Shown: positions 40,902-48,609, numbered from the stretch's first letter. The stretch: DNA of 64,000 nt from an uncultured Flavobacterium sp. (GCF_951805225.1 NZ_OX638201.1:3906001-3970000), one strand, 5' to 3'. The notes: generated from the letters alone by a model not told the origin. Program-made: numbers and translations.

Positions 40902-41477
40902 ATGAAAAAGATTTTACTATTACTTACACTACTTTTAAGCGCCCAATTTTCGACGGTTTCTGCACAAGCTACACTTGATGTAAATGGCGTTACTGTTCCA
41001 AGAAAAATTGAAGTTCAAAATAAAACAATGCAACTTAATGGTGCAGGTGGAAGATCGAAAATGTGGTTGGAAGTTTATGTACAAGCCTTGTATTTATCGC
41101 AATTAAGTCAGGATCCAAAATTCATTATTGACAGTGATACTGAAATGGCAATTAGAATTGAAATTACCTCAGCAATGGTTTCTTCAAACAAATTGACAAA
41201 AGCAATGAATACTGGTTTTGAGAAATCTGCAGGAAGCAATCTTGAAGAATTACGTCCAAGAATCGAGGATTTCAAAACTTTATTAAGTGATGCTATTAAA
41301 GAAAAAGATGTATTTATTTTATGGTACAATCCTTTAGACCAAACTGTGAGCGTAATTAAAAATGATGTTTCAAAAGGAAAAATTCCTGGATTTGATTTCA
41401 AAAAAGCATTATTCGGAATCTGGTTATCTGACAAACCAGTTGACGAAACATTAAAGAAACACTTATTGGGACAATAA
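40902..41477 (+). CDS. Chalcone-isomerase-like exported protein
   Basis: A 191-residue exported protein with a signal peptide ending near residue 22 (VSAQ). The mature part fits the bacterial chalcone-isomerase-like family: ATLDVNGVTVPRKIEVQNK, SKMWLEVYVQALYLSQ, a segment of MAIRIEITSAMVSSNKL, and GIWLSDKPVDETLKKHLLG at the end. No flavonoid chemistry is implied; the fold is thought to bind fatty acids or small lipids. It is monocistronic with its own terminator. Confidence 0.85.
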   Translation: MKKILLLLTLLLSAQFSTVSAQATLDVNGVTVPRKIEVQNKTMQLNGAGGRSKMWLEVYVQALYLSQLSQDPKFIIDSDTEMAIRIEITSAMVSSNKLTKAMNTGFEKSAGSNLEELRPRIEDFKTLLSDAIKEKDVFILWYNPLDQTVSVIKNDVSKGKIPGFDFKKALFGIWLSDKPVDETLKKHLLGQ

Positions 41478-41505
41478 TAATTATCCCAATTTTCTATAAA
41501 ATTCT

Positions 41506-41544
41506 TAAGCCGAAAGCATATTGTTTTCGGCTTTCTTTTTTTTG
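41506..41544 (+). terminator. Terminator after the chalcone-isomerase-like gene
   Basis: Arms AAGCCGAAA and TTTTCGGCTT around an 8-base loop, followed by a T run. Confidence 0.85.
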
Positions 41545-41624
41545 TTTGATAAATTTGAGATAAAATACATTATTCGCATTATTCTATTTTATACTTTTAC
41601 GCAAACTAAACATATCTCAACAAA

Positions 41625-42851
41625 ATGAAAGATTTATTACAGCAATTTGAAGATAAAGCACCTGAAATTGTTTTTAACTGGAAAGATTCTGAAACAGAAG
41701 CCGAAGGATGGACTGTTATTAATTCACTACGTGGAGGAGCCGCAGGTGGAGGAACAAGAATGAGAAAAGGCTTAGATATGAATGAAGTTTTATCATTGGC
41801 CAAAACAATGGAAGTTAAATTTTCGGTTTCGGGACCTGCAATTGGAGGCGCTAAATCAGGAATAAACTTTGATCCAAATGACCCGCGCAAAAAAGGAGTT
41901 TTGCAACGTTGGTACAAAGCAGTTTCACCATTATTGAAAAGTTATTACGGAACTGGTGGAGATTTAAATGTAGATGAAATTCACGAAGTGATTCCTATGA
42001 CGGAAGAATGTGGTGTTTGGCATCCGCAAGAAGGAGTTTTCAACGGACATTTTAAACCAACTGAAGCTGACAAAATTAATAGAATTGGACAATTACGTCA
42101 AGGTGTTATCAAGGTAATCGAAAACCCAAAATTCTCACCAGATGTTACCAGAAAATATACTGTTGCCGACATGATTACAGGTTACGGTGTTGCCGAAGCT
42201 GTTCGTCATTTTTATGCTACTTATGGCGGAGACATTAAAGGTAAAAAAGCAATCGTTCAAGGTTTTGGAAACGTAGGTTCTGCTGCGGCTTTTTACCTTG
42301 CAGAAATGGGCGCAAAAGTAATCGGAATTATTGATCGTGACGGCGGATTAATTAAAGAAGAAGGTTTTTCTTTTGAAGAAATCAGAACTTTATTCCTTAA
42401 TAAAGACGGAAACAAATTAGTTGCCGATAATATGATTCCGTTTGAGGAAATCAATTCTAAAATCTGGACAATTGGTGCTGAAATTTTCACGCCTTGTGCT
42501 GCTTCTAGATTGGTACAACAAAGTCAAATTGATAGCTTAATCGCAAACGGATTAGAAGTTATTTCGTGTGGAGCAAATGTTCCTTTTGCTGACAAAGAAA
42601 TTTTCTTTGGTTCGATCATGGAAGAAGTGGATCATAAAGTAAGTTTGATTCCTGACTTTATTTCAAACTGCGGAATGGCGAGAGTTTTTGCTTATTTCAT
42701 GGAGAAAAAAGTTCAAATGACTGATGAAGCGATCTTTAATGATACTTCTGAAATTATAAAAAATGCGATTGTAAAAGCTCATGCTTTAAGTTCGTCAAAA
42801 ACAAATATCAGTGCAACTGCTTTCGAAATTGCATTGAAACAATTAGTGTAA
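41625..42851 (+). CDS. Glu/Leu/Phe/Val dehydrogenase
   Basis: A 408-residue NAD(P)-dependent amino-acid dehydrogenase that interconverts an amino acid and its 2-oxo acid with ammonia. The catalytic Lys lies in GPAIGGAKSGINFDP near residue 75. The N-terminal LRGGAAGGGTRMRKGL is the substrate loop, and the Rossmann loop is QGFGNVGSAAAFYLAEMG. The loop sequence is closer to leucine/valine-type enzymes of Bacteroidota than to hexameric GdhA, but the substrate should be tested. A terminator follows at 42871. Confidence 0.92.
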   Translation: MKDLLQQFEDKAPEIVFNWKDSETEAEGWTVINSLRGGAAGGGTRMRKGLDMNEVLSLAKTMEVKFSVSGPAIGGAKSGINFDPNDPRKKGVLQRWYKAVSPLLKSYYGTGGDLNVDEIHEVIPMTEECGVWHPQEGVFNGHFKPTEADKINRIGQLRQGVIKVIENPKFSPDVTRKYTVADMITGYGVAEAVRHFYATYGGDIKGKKAIVQGFGNVGSAAAFYLAEMGAKVIGIIDRDGGLIKEEGFSFEEIRTLFLNKDGNKLVADNMIPFEEINSKIWTIGAEIFTPCAASRLVQQSQIDSLIANGLEVISCGANVPFADKEIFFGSIMEEVDHKVSLIPDFISNCGMARVFAYFMEKKVQMTDEAIFNDTSEIIKNAIVKAHALSSSKTNISATAFEIALKQLV

Positions 42852-42870
42852 TTTAGTTTATACTTTAATT

Positions 42871-42909
42871 TTAAACGGATCAAATACTTTTATTTGGTCC
42901 GTTTTTTTA
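42871..42909 (+). terminator. Terminator after the amino-acid dehydrogenase gene
   Basis: Arms AAACGGATCAAATA and TATTTGGTCCGTTT with one G-T pair around a short loop, then a T run. Confidence 0.82.
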
Positions 42910-42910
42910 T

Positions 42911-43085
42911 TTAACCGCAAAGTTCGCAAAGATTTTACGCAAAGTTCACAAAGCTATTTTTAGTTGATCTCGCAAAGGCGCGAAGGCGCAAAGAAAACTT
43001 AAAAAAGAAAAACTTTGCGACTCTGCGCCTTTGCGAGAAATAAATTAGCGTGCTTTGCGTAAACCCTTGCGAACTTTGCGGTTAA
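42911..43085. repeat. Palindromic intergenic repeat, CGCAAAGTTCGC family, copy 3
   Basis: Outer arms TTAACCGCAAAGTTCGCAAAG and its near complement ending GCGGTTAA, with inner arms CTCGCAAAGGCGC and GCGCCTTTGCGAG. This is the largest copy in the window (about 175 bases) and fills the gap before the TonB gene. Confidence 0.8.
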
Positions 43086-43163
43086 ATTCTCTCTTAGTTT
43101 CTAAACAATTTTTACTACTTTTAAACGTTTTTATTTAATACTATTACAAAACTCAGAATCAAA

Positions 43164-44063
43164 ATGACTTCTACGGATTCTTCAGATAAAAAGAAATCTC
43201 TATTAATATCTACGGCAATTTATGCTGTATTACTGTTGCTTTTATTTTTCATTCGCTTTTGGCCTCCTTATAATCCGGAAAACAATGTTGCACTTGCAGA
43301 AGGCGGCGGCGGTGGTGGTGTAACTGTAAATTTTGGAGACAGTGATTTAGGTTCGGGAGCAAATTATAAAAGTGAAGTTCTGGAAGTAAAAAATGAAGCT
43401 AAACAAGCTCCGGCAAAAGCAACTCCAGACGAAGCTATTATTACGCAAGAAAATACAACGGATGATAATGACGTCGTAATTCCGACGAAAGAAAAACCTA
43501 AAAAAGCAACTCCGGTTGTTAAACCCGAAGTAAAACCAGTACCCGAAAAACCAAAGGTTTCGAATTCTACAAATGATGCTTTATCGAGCATTTTAAAAGG
43601 ATCAAACAAAGGCGGTGATGGCGATGATAAAGTTGCAGGAAATAAAGGAAAAGCAAACGGAAGTTTAGGATCTAGCGGTTATTATGGCACTGGAGGTTCC
43701 GGTGGCAGAACTGGCGGAGGAAACGGAACAGGAAATGGTATTGGCACCGGAAGCGGTTACGGAGCCGGAAGCGGTGGTGGTTCTGGCGGAGGATCTGGAT
43801 ATTCTTTAAACGGTCGAAAAGCATTATCGAAACCTGCACCAAAATATACTTGTGACGAAGCCGGAAAAGTAGTTGTTGAAGTTACTGTTGATCAAAGCGG
43901 AAAAACTATTAGCGCAATTCCAGGAGTAAAAGGAACAACAAACACAGCAAAATGTTTACTGGATCAGGCAAAAATTGCAGCTATGAATACAAGATGGTCT
44001 CCTGATAGTAATGCAGCTGCAAAACAAATTGGAAATATAGTCTATAATTTTAGCTTGGATTAA
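43164..44063 (+). CDS. TonB-family energy transducer
   Basis: A 299-residue inner-membrane protein that links ExbB-ExbD to outer-membrane receptors. One N-terminal membrane segment (residues 11-30) is followed by a long flexible stretch: a Lys/Pro/Glu-rich region near residues 100-140 and a Gly/Ser-rich region near 155-225. The folded C-terminal domain (about 230-299) has KVVVEVTVDQSGKTISAIPG and GNIVYNFSLD. The C-terminal domain is shorter and more divergent than in E. coli TonB. The ExbD and ExbB genes lie on the opposite strand facing it, an unusual arrangement. Confidence 0.85.
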   Translation: MTSTDSSDKKKSLLISTAIYAVLLLLLFFIRFWPPYNPENNVALAEGGGGGGVTVNFGDSDLGSGANYKSEVLEVKNEAKQAPAKATPDEAIITQENTTDDNDVVIPTKEKPKKATPVVKPEVKPVPEKPKVSNSTNDALSSILKGSNKGGDGDDKVAGNKGKANGSLGSSGYYGTGGSGGRTGGGNGTGNGIGTGSGYGAGSGGGSGGGSGYSLNGRKALSKPAPKYTCDEAGKVVVEVTVDQSGKTISAIPGVKGTTNTAKCLLDQAKIAAMNTRWSPDSNAAAKQIGNIVYNFSLD

Positions 44064-44130
44064 AACACGAATTGCACAGATTTGCACGAATAGAAAAAGG
44101 CTTTCTGAAATATTTCAGAAAGCCTTTTTT
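44062..44130. repeat. Terminator with flanking direct repeat, copy 1
   Basis: AAAACACGAATTGCAC is followed by the hairpin AAAAAGGCTTTCTGAAA / TTTCAGAAAGCCTTTTTT (44094-44130). The same block recurs at 44581-44650, same orientation, with a few changes. The hairpin ends the TonB gene. Confidence 0.82.
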
Positions 44131-44160
44131 AATGTTTATTTCTTTTGTTTGTCTGGTTTT

Positions 44161-44324
44161 GTCATTTCGACCGAAGGGAGAAATCACACGAGAAACTCCG
44201 CAAACAAAGTCAATTTTTGTCGAGCTACTCGCAGGGATTTCTCCCTTCGGTCGAAATGACAAACTTTGTGGTCACTTTTCTATGCGGAGTTACTCGTGTG
44301 ATTTCTCCCTTCGGTCGAAATGAC
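44161..44324. repeat. Cluster of GTCATTTCGACCGAAGGGAG palindromic repeats
   Basis: Three copies of a 24-base arm: forward at 44161-44184 and complementary at 44237-44260 and 44301-44324. The first and third extend into a longer inverted repeat of about 42 bases (44161-44203 and 44283-44324). Same family as 18956-19053. Short open frames here are translations of repeat DNA, not genes. Confidence 0.85.
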
Positions 44325-44444
44325 AAGACTGTACTTATTCTATTAAGATTGCTTCGTTCCTCGTTTTCTTTAATCTATTCTCTTTCTTCTATACTCTTTC
44401 TTCTTTACTCTTTCCTCTTTCTTCTTCTACGCTCTCTTTTTTTT

Positions 44445-44558
44445 GCGTGAGGGATAGAAGGAAGCTACCGAAGTAGCGCGGATAGCCCGACAGCATTTAA
44501 GAAAAGGCCTAATGATCGCAATGAAACTTAGGCCTTTTCTTAAATGCTGGCACGCCCA
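44445..44558. repeat. Structured repeat GCGTGAGGGAT...CACGCCC, copy 2
   Basis: Outer pairing GCGTG/CACGC encloses a small hairpin GCTACCGAAGTAGC, the core ATAGCCCGAC and a 21-base perfect hairpin (44492-44512 with 44528-44548). Copy 1 is at 21521-21606. Both copies keep the core words but not the inner hairpins. Confidence 0.7.
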
Positions 44559-44580
44559 GATTATAATTTTACTTTTCGTT

Positions 44581-44650
44581 AAAACACGAATTGCACTAAT
44601 TAATACCAATAGAAAAAGGCTTTCTGAAACATTCCAGAAAGCCTTTTTTA
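44581..44650. repeat. Terminator with flanking direct repeat, copy 2
   Basis: Near-duplicate of 44062-44130, here with GAAACATTCC in the hairpin loop region. It lies just after the stop of the minus-strand lipoprotein gene and can act as its terminator on that strand. Confidence 0.8.
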
Positions 44651-44676
44651 TTTAGAAATTAATGTAAACAAATAAT

Positions 44677-45411
44677 TTATTTCATTAATTCATATTCTTT
44701 AATACCAACAAAATTTTCAGTAAGATTAATTTCAGGCCTACCTAAAACGATTCCCATATTAACGGCACATCTTACAAAATATTCCTTTCCTTGTTCTATG
44801 TTTATTTTTACTTCTTCTTTTGTTTCTAATACTCCATAGAAAGTCTGTGTTCCAAATTTCTTTGTTTTATAGGCAAACTTCTCTCCGTTTCTTAATCTTC
44901 CAACGATAGAATCATTTACATCTTTAATTTTATATCCTAATAAACCTCCGGCTCCATTGCTTGGTCTGTAAAAATAAACTATTGCATAATCTGCATTTTC
45001 AGGAAGTCTTGATTTGTTCTTTAAGCTTCTTTTTTGAGCCAATACAGATAAAGCTTCGGCATCTACATTTCGATATAATTTTGCTTTAATTCTATAACAA
45101 GTACTTCCAAAAGTACTCGGTTTTTTAAGTTCTGTAATTTTAATAATATTTGCTCCTGCATTTCTTGCTGCATTTGTAGCATCGGCAATAACTTTATCAT
45201 AACCACAATCTGTTGTGAATCCTGAGTCTCCAATTTTTAAATCTCCAATAAGATCGGAACTATTTGGTACTTCTTCTTTTTCATCAAGAACAATTATTGG
45301 ACTACTATTTTCTAGTTTCTGAAAATTTTTATTTACTATTTTCGTCGAAACACTAGTTGAACAACTAACTAACAATGCGGATGTGACAATTAAAAAAACT
45401 AATCTCTTCAT
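44677..45411 (-). CDS. Lipoprotein with a DUF2846-like C-terminal domain
   Basis: A 244-residue exported lipoprotein with lipobox LVSC in the first 20 residues. The middle has a DUF4156-like stretch, AARNAGANIIKITELKKPS, with a Cys on either side that may form a disulfide. The C-terminal part (YAIVYFYRPSNGAGGLLGYK, NGEKFAYKTKKFG, INIEQGKEYFVRC) resembles DUF2846. The ATG at 45411 is used because the longer frame adds residues before the signal peptide. It follows ExbD by about 50 bases and may be cotranscribed. Confidence 0.75.
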   Translation of the reverse strand: MKRLVFLIVTSALLVSCSTSVSTKIVNKNFQKLENSSPIIVLDEKEEVPNSSDLIGDLKIGDSGFTTDCGYDKVIADATNAARNAGANIIKITELKKPSTFGSTCYRIKAKLYRNVDAEALSVLAQKRSLKNKSRLPENADYAIVYFYRPSNGAGGLLGYKIKDVNDSIVGRLRNGEKFAYKTKKFGTQTFYGVLETKEEVKINIEQGKEYFVRCAVNMGIVLGRPEINLTENFVGIKEYELMK

Positions 45412-45462
45412 TTTTAAAATTAAAGCTTTTAATAAATTAAACAATTATTTTATAACACAAAC

Positions 45463-45858
45463 CTACTTCGGACTTGTAGCAATTACAAACTTCAAGTTGT
45501 TCTTCACTCCTATTTGCAGTACATCTACTAAATCCTGAACTTGTAAGTTAAACGGAATTCGAACGACAACGGTTTGTTGTTTGTCGGCTCCAATTTTTGA
45601 CATTAAAGTCGTTTCGAGAGCATCAAATTCAACTGGCTGTTTGTCGATGTAGAATTTTTTATCTTCGGTAACGGATAAACTTATCAGTTGCTTGTTTGTT
45701 TTTTCATTTGATTTCGCTTTTGGCAAAGTCATTTTGATAACATTAGGATTTGCAAGCGTTGAAATAATTAAGAAAAACAACAGCAAGAAAAACATAATAT
45801 CACTCAATGATGAAGTTGCTACTTCGGCATGAAATCTTCTTTTTCTTTTAATAGACAT
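45463..45858 (-). CDS. exbD: Biopolymer transport protein ExbD/TolR family
   Basis: A 131-residue inner-membrane protein with a short basic cytoplasmic start (MSIKRKRRFHAEVATSS), one membrane segment at residues 17-37 with the motor Asp in SDIMFFLLLFFLIIS, and a periplasmic domain. It works with ExbB to use the proton gradient to drive TonB. It starts 3 bases after the ExbB stop codon, so the two are coupled. Confidence 0.93.
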   Translation of the reverse strand: MSIKRKRRFHAEVATSSLSDIMFFLLLFFLIISTLANPNVIKMTLPKAKSNEKTNKQLISLSVTEDKKFYIDKQPVEFDALETTLMSKIGADKQQTVVVRIPFNLQVQDLVDVLQIGVKNNLKFVIATSPK

Positions 45859-45861
45859 AAC

Positions 45862-46557
45862 TTACGATCTTTGAATTATGTTTACAAATTCTAGTATTTG
45901 TTTCTGAATTTTTAAAGCAAAATCATCAATTTTTCCGTTTAATAAATGGTAAGCGCTATAGGCAATAATACCAACGATAAGTCCTGATCCGGAACTAATC
46001 ATTTTTTCGTATAAACCTCCGGAAATGTTTCCGATACTGATATTTTCTGTAACCGAAATACTGTAGAAAATCTTGATAACTCCAGAAATTGTTCCAATAA
46101 AACCAAGTGTTGGCGCAATACCTGCAATTAATCCAAGGTGACCTAAACGACGTTCCATTTCTCCAATTTCGATATCTGCGGCACGATCCATGTTTGATTC
46201 AATTTCGGCAATTGGTCTTCCAATAACCAAAACTCCTTCTTTCAATATATTTCCAGCTGCGGTATTACTTCTTTCTACAATTGTTCTTGCCAATTCGATA
46301 TTACCAGAATTTAGCTTATCGCCAACATCCTGCATTAATCGGCTGTCAATTTTTGAAGCTTTACTGATGTATAAATAACGTTCTATGATTACATAAAAAG
46401 TATAGAATAGTAAGATGGCAATTGGAATCAGGAAAAAACCTCCTTTTAAGATAAATCCTAAAACTGAGATTTCGGTATTTGGAGCAATTTTTTCAATAAC
46501 TACGTTAGAAGCGGCGTTTGCAATGGTATCTGTTTGTACTTGTATAAAACTAAACAT
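45862..46557 (-). CDS. exbB: MotA/TolQ/ExbB proton channel family protein
   Basis: A 231-residue inner-membrane proton-channel protein with an N-terminal membrane segment (about residues 33-52) and two later ones near 135-160 and 180-205. The signature LGHLGLIAGIAPTLGFIGTISGVIK with IASGSGLIVGI-like residues in the last helix is typical of the family. It partners with ExbD and TonB; their genes are next to it. It is divergent from folC. Confidence 0.94.
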   Translation of the reverse strand: MFSFIQVQTDTIANAASNVVIEKIAPNTEISVLGFILKGGFFLIPIAILLFYTFYVIIERYLYISKASKIDSRLMQDVGDKLNSGNIELARTIVERSNTAAGNILKEGVLVIGRPIAEIESNMDRAADIEIGEMERRLGHLGLIAGIAPTLGFIGTISGVIKIFYSISVTENISIGNISGGLYEKMISSGSGLIVGIIAYSAYHLLNGKIDDFALKIQKQILEFVNIIQRS

Positions 46558-46688
46558 ACATTAATTCTGGTTTTTAATAATTAATTCTAAAAAATATTTG
46601 AAATTTGCAATAAAGATAATTTTCGCTGTAATATAAAACTAAAAAAAACGAAAATTATTTCAATCAACAACACTTTTATCCAAAATAA

Positions 46689-47915
46689 ATGAACTATCAG
46701 GAAACTACCAATTGGATGTTTAATCAACTACCAATGTACCAACTACAAGGCGCTTCGGCATACAAAGAAGATTTGACCAATATTAAGTTGTTGGCAGCAC
46801 ATCTTGATAATCCTCAAAATGGGCAAAAATATATTCACGTTGCAGGAACCAATGGCAAAGGATCTACTTCGCATATGTTGGCTTCGGTTTTGCAGGAAGC
46901 GGGATATAAAGTTGGATTGTATACTTCGCCACATTTAAAGGATTTTAGAGAAAGAATTAAAATCAACGGCGAAGAAATTTCAGAAGATTTTGTTTGTGAA
47001 TTTGTCGCAAAACACAAAGATTTTTTTGAAGCGAATGATATGAGTTTCTTCGAAATGTCTGTTGGTTTGGCGTTTGATTATTTTGCTTCGGAAAAAACAG
47101 ATATCGCGATTATTGAAGTTGGCCTTGGCGGAAGACTTGACGCTACCAATATTATAACGCCATTGGTTTCTGTGATTACAAACATTGATTTAGATCATAC
47201 TCAGTTTCTTGGAAATACTCCGGCGTTAATCGCAGGTGAAAAAGCCGGAATTATAAAACCGAATGTTCCTGTTGTTATTGGTGAATATACTGCGGAAACT
47301 CAACCTGTATTTTTGGCTAAAGCCGAAGAAAACAAAGCACCAATATATTTTGCTGCAGATTTGATTTCCGAAGTTTTCCCTTCAGATTTAATTGGCGATT
47401 ATCAATTTCACAATAAAAAAACGGTTCAGGAAACTATTACTGTTCTAAATTCTCAAAATGAATTTAAGGTTTCTGACGAAAGTCTAAAAGTTGGTTTATT
47501 GAACGTTGTAAAAAATACGGGATTACAAGGAAGATGGCAGCAATTGGGAGAAAATCCGAAAATCGTTTGTGACACCGCGCACAATAAACACGGATTGGCT
47601 GTTGTGATGAATCAAATAAAGAATGAAACTTTTGAGAATCTTCATATTGTTCTTGGAGTTGTAAACGATAAAGACTTGGATTCTATCTTGCCTCTTTTTC
47701 CTAAAAAAGCACAATACTATTTCTGCAGTCCAAATTCTTCGAGAGGTTTAGGCGTTGAAATCTTGAGGGAAGCTGCCAAAAATCACGATTTATTGGGAGA
47801 GAAATATGATTCTGTAGCCGAAGCTTTTGCTGCTGCGAAGGAAAATGCTGCTCAAAATGATTTTATCTACGTTGGCGGAAGTACTTTTGTTGTAGCCGAA
47901 TTGCCATTAAACTAA
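46689..47915 (+). CDS. folC: Folylpolyglutamate synthase / dihydrofolate synthase
   Basis: Adds glutamate to dihydropteroate and folates. The 408-residue product has the P-loop HVAGTNGKGSTSHMLASVL near residue 50, the following YTSPHLKDFRERIKING, the Mur-ligase motif EVGLGGRLDATNII and the DHTQFLG segment. The C-terminal domain has CDTAHNKHGL. In many flavobacteria folC follows exbB-exbD-tonB on the same strand; here exbB and exbD are inverted relative to folC and TonB. Confidence 0.95.
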   Translation: MNYQETTNWMFNQLPMYQLQGASAYKEDLTNIKLLAAHLDNPQNGQKYIHVAGTNGKGSTSHMLASVLQEAGYKVGLYTSPHLKDFRERIKINGEEISEDFVCEFVAKHKDFFEANDMSFFEMSVGLAFDYFASEKTDIAIIEVGLGGRLDATNIITPLVSVITNIDLDHTQFLGNTPALIAGEKAGIIKPNVPVVIGEYTAETQPVFLAKAEENKAPIYFAADLISEVFPSDLIGDYQFHNKKTVQETITVLNSQNEFKVSDESLKVGLLNVVKNTGLQGRWQQLGENPKIVCDTAHNKHGLAVVMNQIKNETFENLHIVLGVVNDKDLDSILPLFPKKAQYYFCSPNSSRGLGVEILREAAKNHDLLGEKYDSVAEAFAAAKENAAQNDFIYVGGSTFVVAELPLN

Positions 47916-48021
47916 CGGAATTTTAAATTGTCTGAAAAAGACTAAAAAAACTTCTTTTATAATAAATTCAATTACAACGAGATAGGAAAAACTTTAAAAA
48001 AACTTTAAATTTTTAGCATCT

Positions 48022-48056
48022 TTTGTTTGCAGAACTGAAAAAGTGGCTTATATTTG
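48022..48056 (+). promoter_or_regulatory. Promoter of tRNA-Val (TTTG-N19-TATATTTG)
   Basis: The -33 TTTG at 48026-48029 and the -7 box TATATTTG at 48049-48056 have the consensus 19-base spacing, 37 bases before the tRNA. This is one of the two best promoters in the window. Confidence 0.78.
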
Positions 48057-48093
48057 CACTCGCAATCACAAACGATAGCAACCTAGTAAAATA

Positions 48094-48171
48094 GGGCGAT
48101 TAGCTCAGCTGGTTCAGAGCACCTCGTTTACACCGAGGGGGTCGGGGGTTCGAACCCCTCATCGCCCACCA
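48094..48171 (+). tRNA. tRNA-Val (anticodon TAC)
   Basis: A complete cloverleaf: acceptor arms GGGCGAT and ATCGCCC, D-arm starting GCTC, anticodon stem CCTCG/CGAGG with loop TTTACAC and anticodon TAC at 48129-48131, T-arm GGGGG-TTCGAAC-CCCTC with one wobble pair, discriminator A and an encoded CCA end. It is followed by a terminator. A decayed copy of the same gene lies about 300 bases downstream, beyond the GIY-YIG gene. Confidence 0.97.
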
Positions 48172-48177
48172 AATTCC

Positions 48178-48212
48178 AAAAACTCCAAAGTCATTTGATT
48201 TTGGAGTTTTTT
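48178..48212 (+). terminator. Terminator after tRNA-Val
   Basis: Arms AACTCCAAA and TTTGGAGTT, then a T run. A near copy with one base changed in the loop lies at 61748-61780. Confidence 0.85.
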
Positions 48213-48228
48213 GCTTTATACATATTTC

Positions 48229-48480
48229 ATGAATTTTATTGTTTACATCTTATTTAGCGAAAGCAAGAATAAATTCTATATTGGATTTACTTCTAATTTA
48301 GACGAAAGGCTTATTCGCCATAATCAAAAAAGCAAAGGTTTTACAGGGAATGTAAATGACTGGAAAGTAGTATATACTGAAAACTATGAAGCCAAAGAAT
48401 GTGCACATAAAAGAGAATTAAAAATTAAATCTTGGAAAAGCAGAATCAAAATTCAAGAATTAATAAAAACTAAAGATTAG
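48229..48480 (+). CDS. Small GIY-YIG nuclease-domain protein
   Basis: An 83-residue protein that is essentially a single GIY-YIG domain (YhbQ/UPF0213-like size). The beta-strand pair reads FIVYILFSESKNKFYIGFT, a variant of GIY...YIG, followed by LDERLIRHNQ with the conserved Arg and ELKIKSWKSR with the conserved Glu, so the nuclease site looks intact. The ATG at 48229 is preferred to the TTG at 48211. Its stop codon and last Asp codon (GATTAG) are read from the start of a tRNA-Val relic, which suggests it was inserted into a tRNA gene. Confidence 0.85.
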   Translation: MNFIVYILFSESKNKFYIGFTSNLDERLIRHNQKSKGFTGNVNDWKVVYTENYEAKECAHKRELKIKSWKSRIKIQELIKTKD

Positions 48481-48575
48481 CTCAGCTAGTTCAGAGCATT
48501 CCGATTTTTCATCGGAAGTGGTCGGGGGTTCGAACCTTCCGATGAAAAATCGGAACAAGCTATCATCGCCCACCA
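48475..48575 (+). pseudogene. Decayed tRNA-Val copy fused to the GIY-YIG gene end
   Basis: GATTAGCTCAGCTAGTTCAG, then GGTCGGGGGTTCGAACC and CATCGCCCACCA, match tRNA-Val, including an encoded CCA end. The first four bases of the acceptor stem are missing, the anticodon arm is replaced by a 19-base palindrome (48499-48517), and a second copy of that palindrome in reverse orientation (48537-48555) plus 9 further bases interrupts the T-arm. It cannot fold as a normal tRNA. Confidence 0.85.
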
Positions 48576-48577
48576 AG

Positions 48578-48609
48578 AAACTCCTTAAGAAATTAAGGAG
48601 TTTTTTTTA
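48578..48609 (+). terminator. Terminator, ACTCCTTAA family, copy 1
   Basis: Arms ACTCCTTAA and TTAAGGAGT with a short loop and T run, directly after the tRNA relic. Family members lie at 50012-50040 (degenerate), 51826-51858 and 58531-58563. Confidence 0.82.

Noticed and set aside
44072..44450. Open frames of 70-101 codons on both strands downstream of TonB
   Set aside because: They are translations of the GTCATTTCGACC palindromes and the pyrimidine-rich tract; similar peptides appear on both strands, as expected for inverted repeats.
48475..48575. A second functional tRNA
   Set aside because: The 5' acceptor strand is missing and the T-arm is interrupted. The loop TTTTTCA could offer a TTT anticodon, but no cloverleaf can form.
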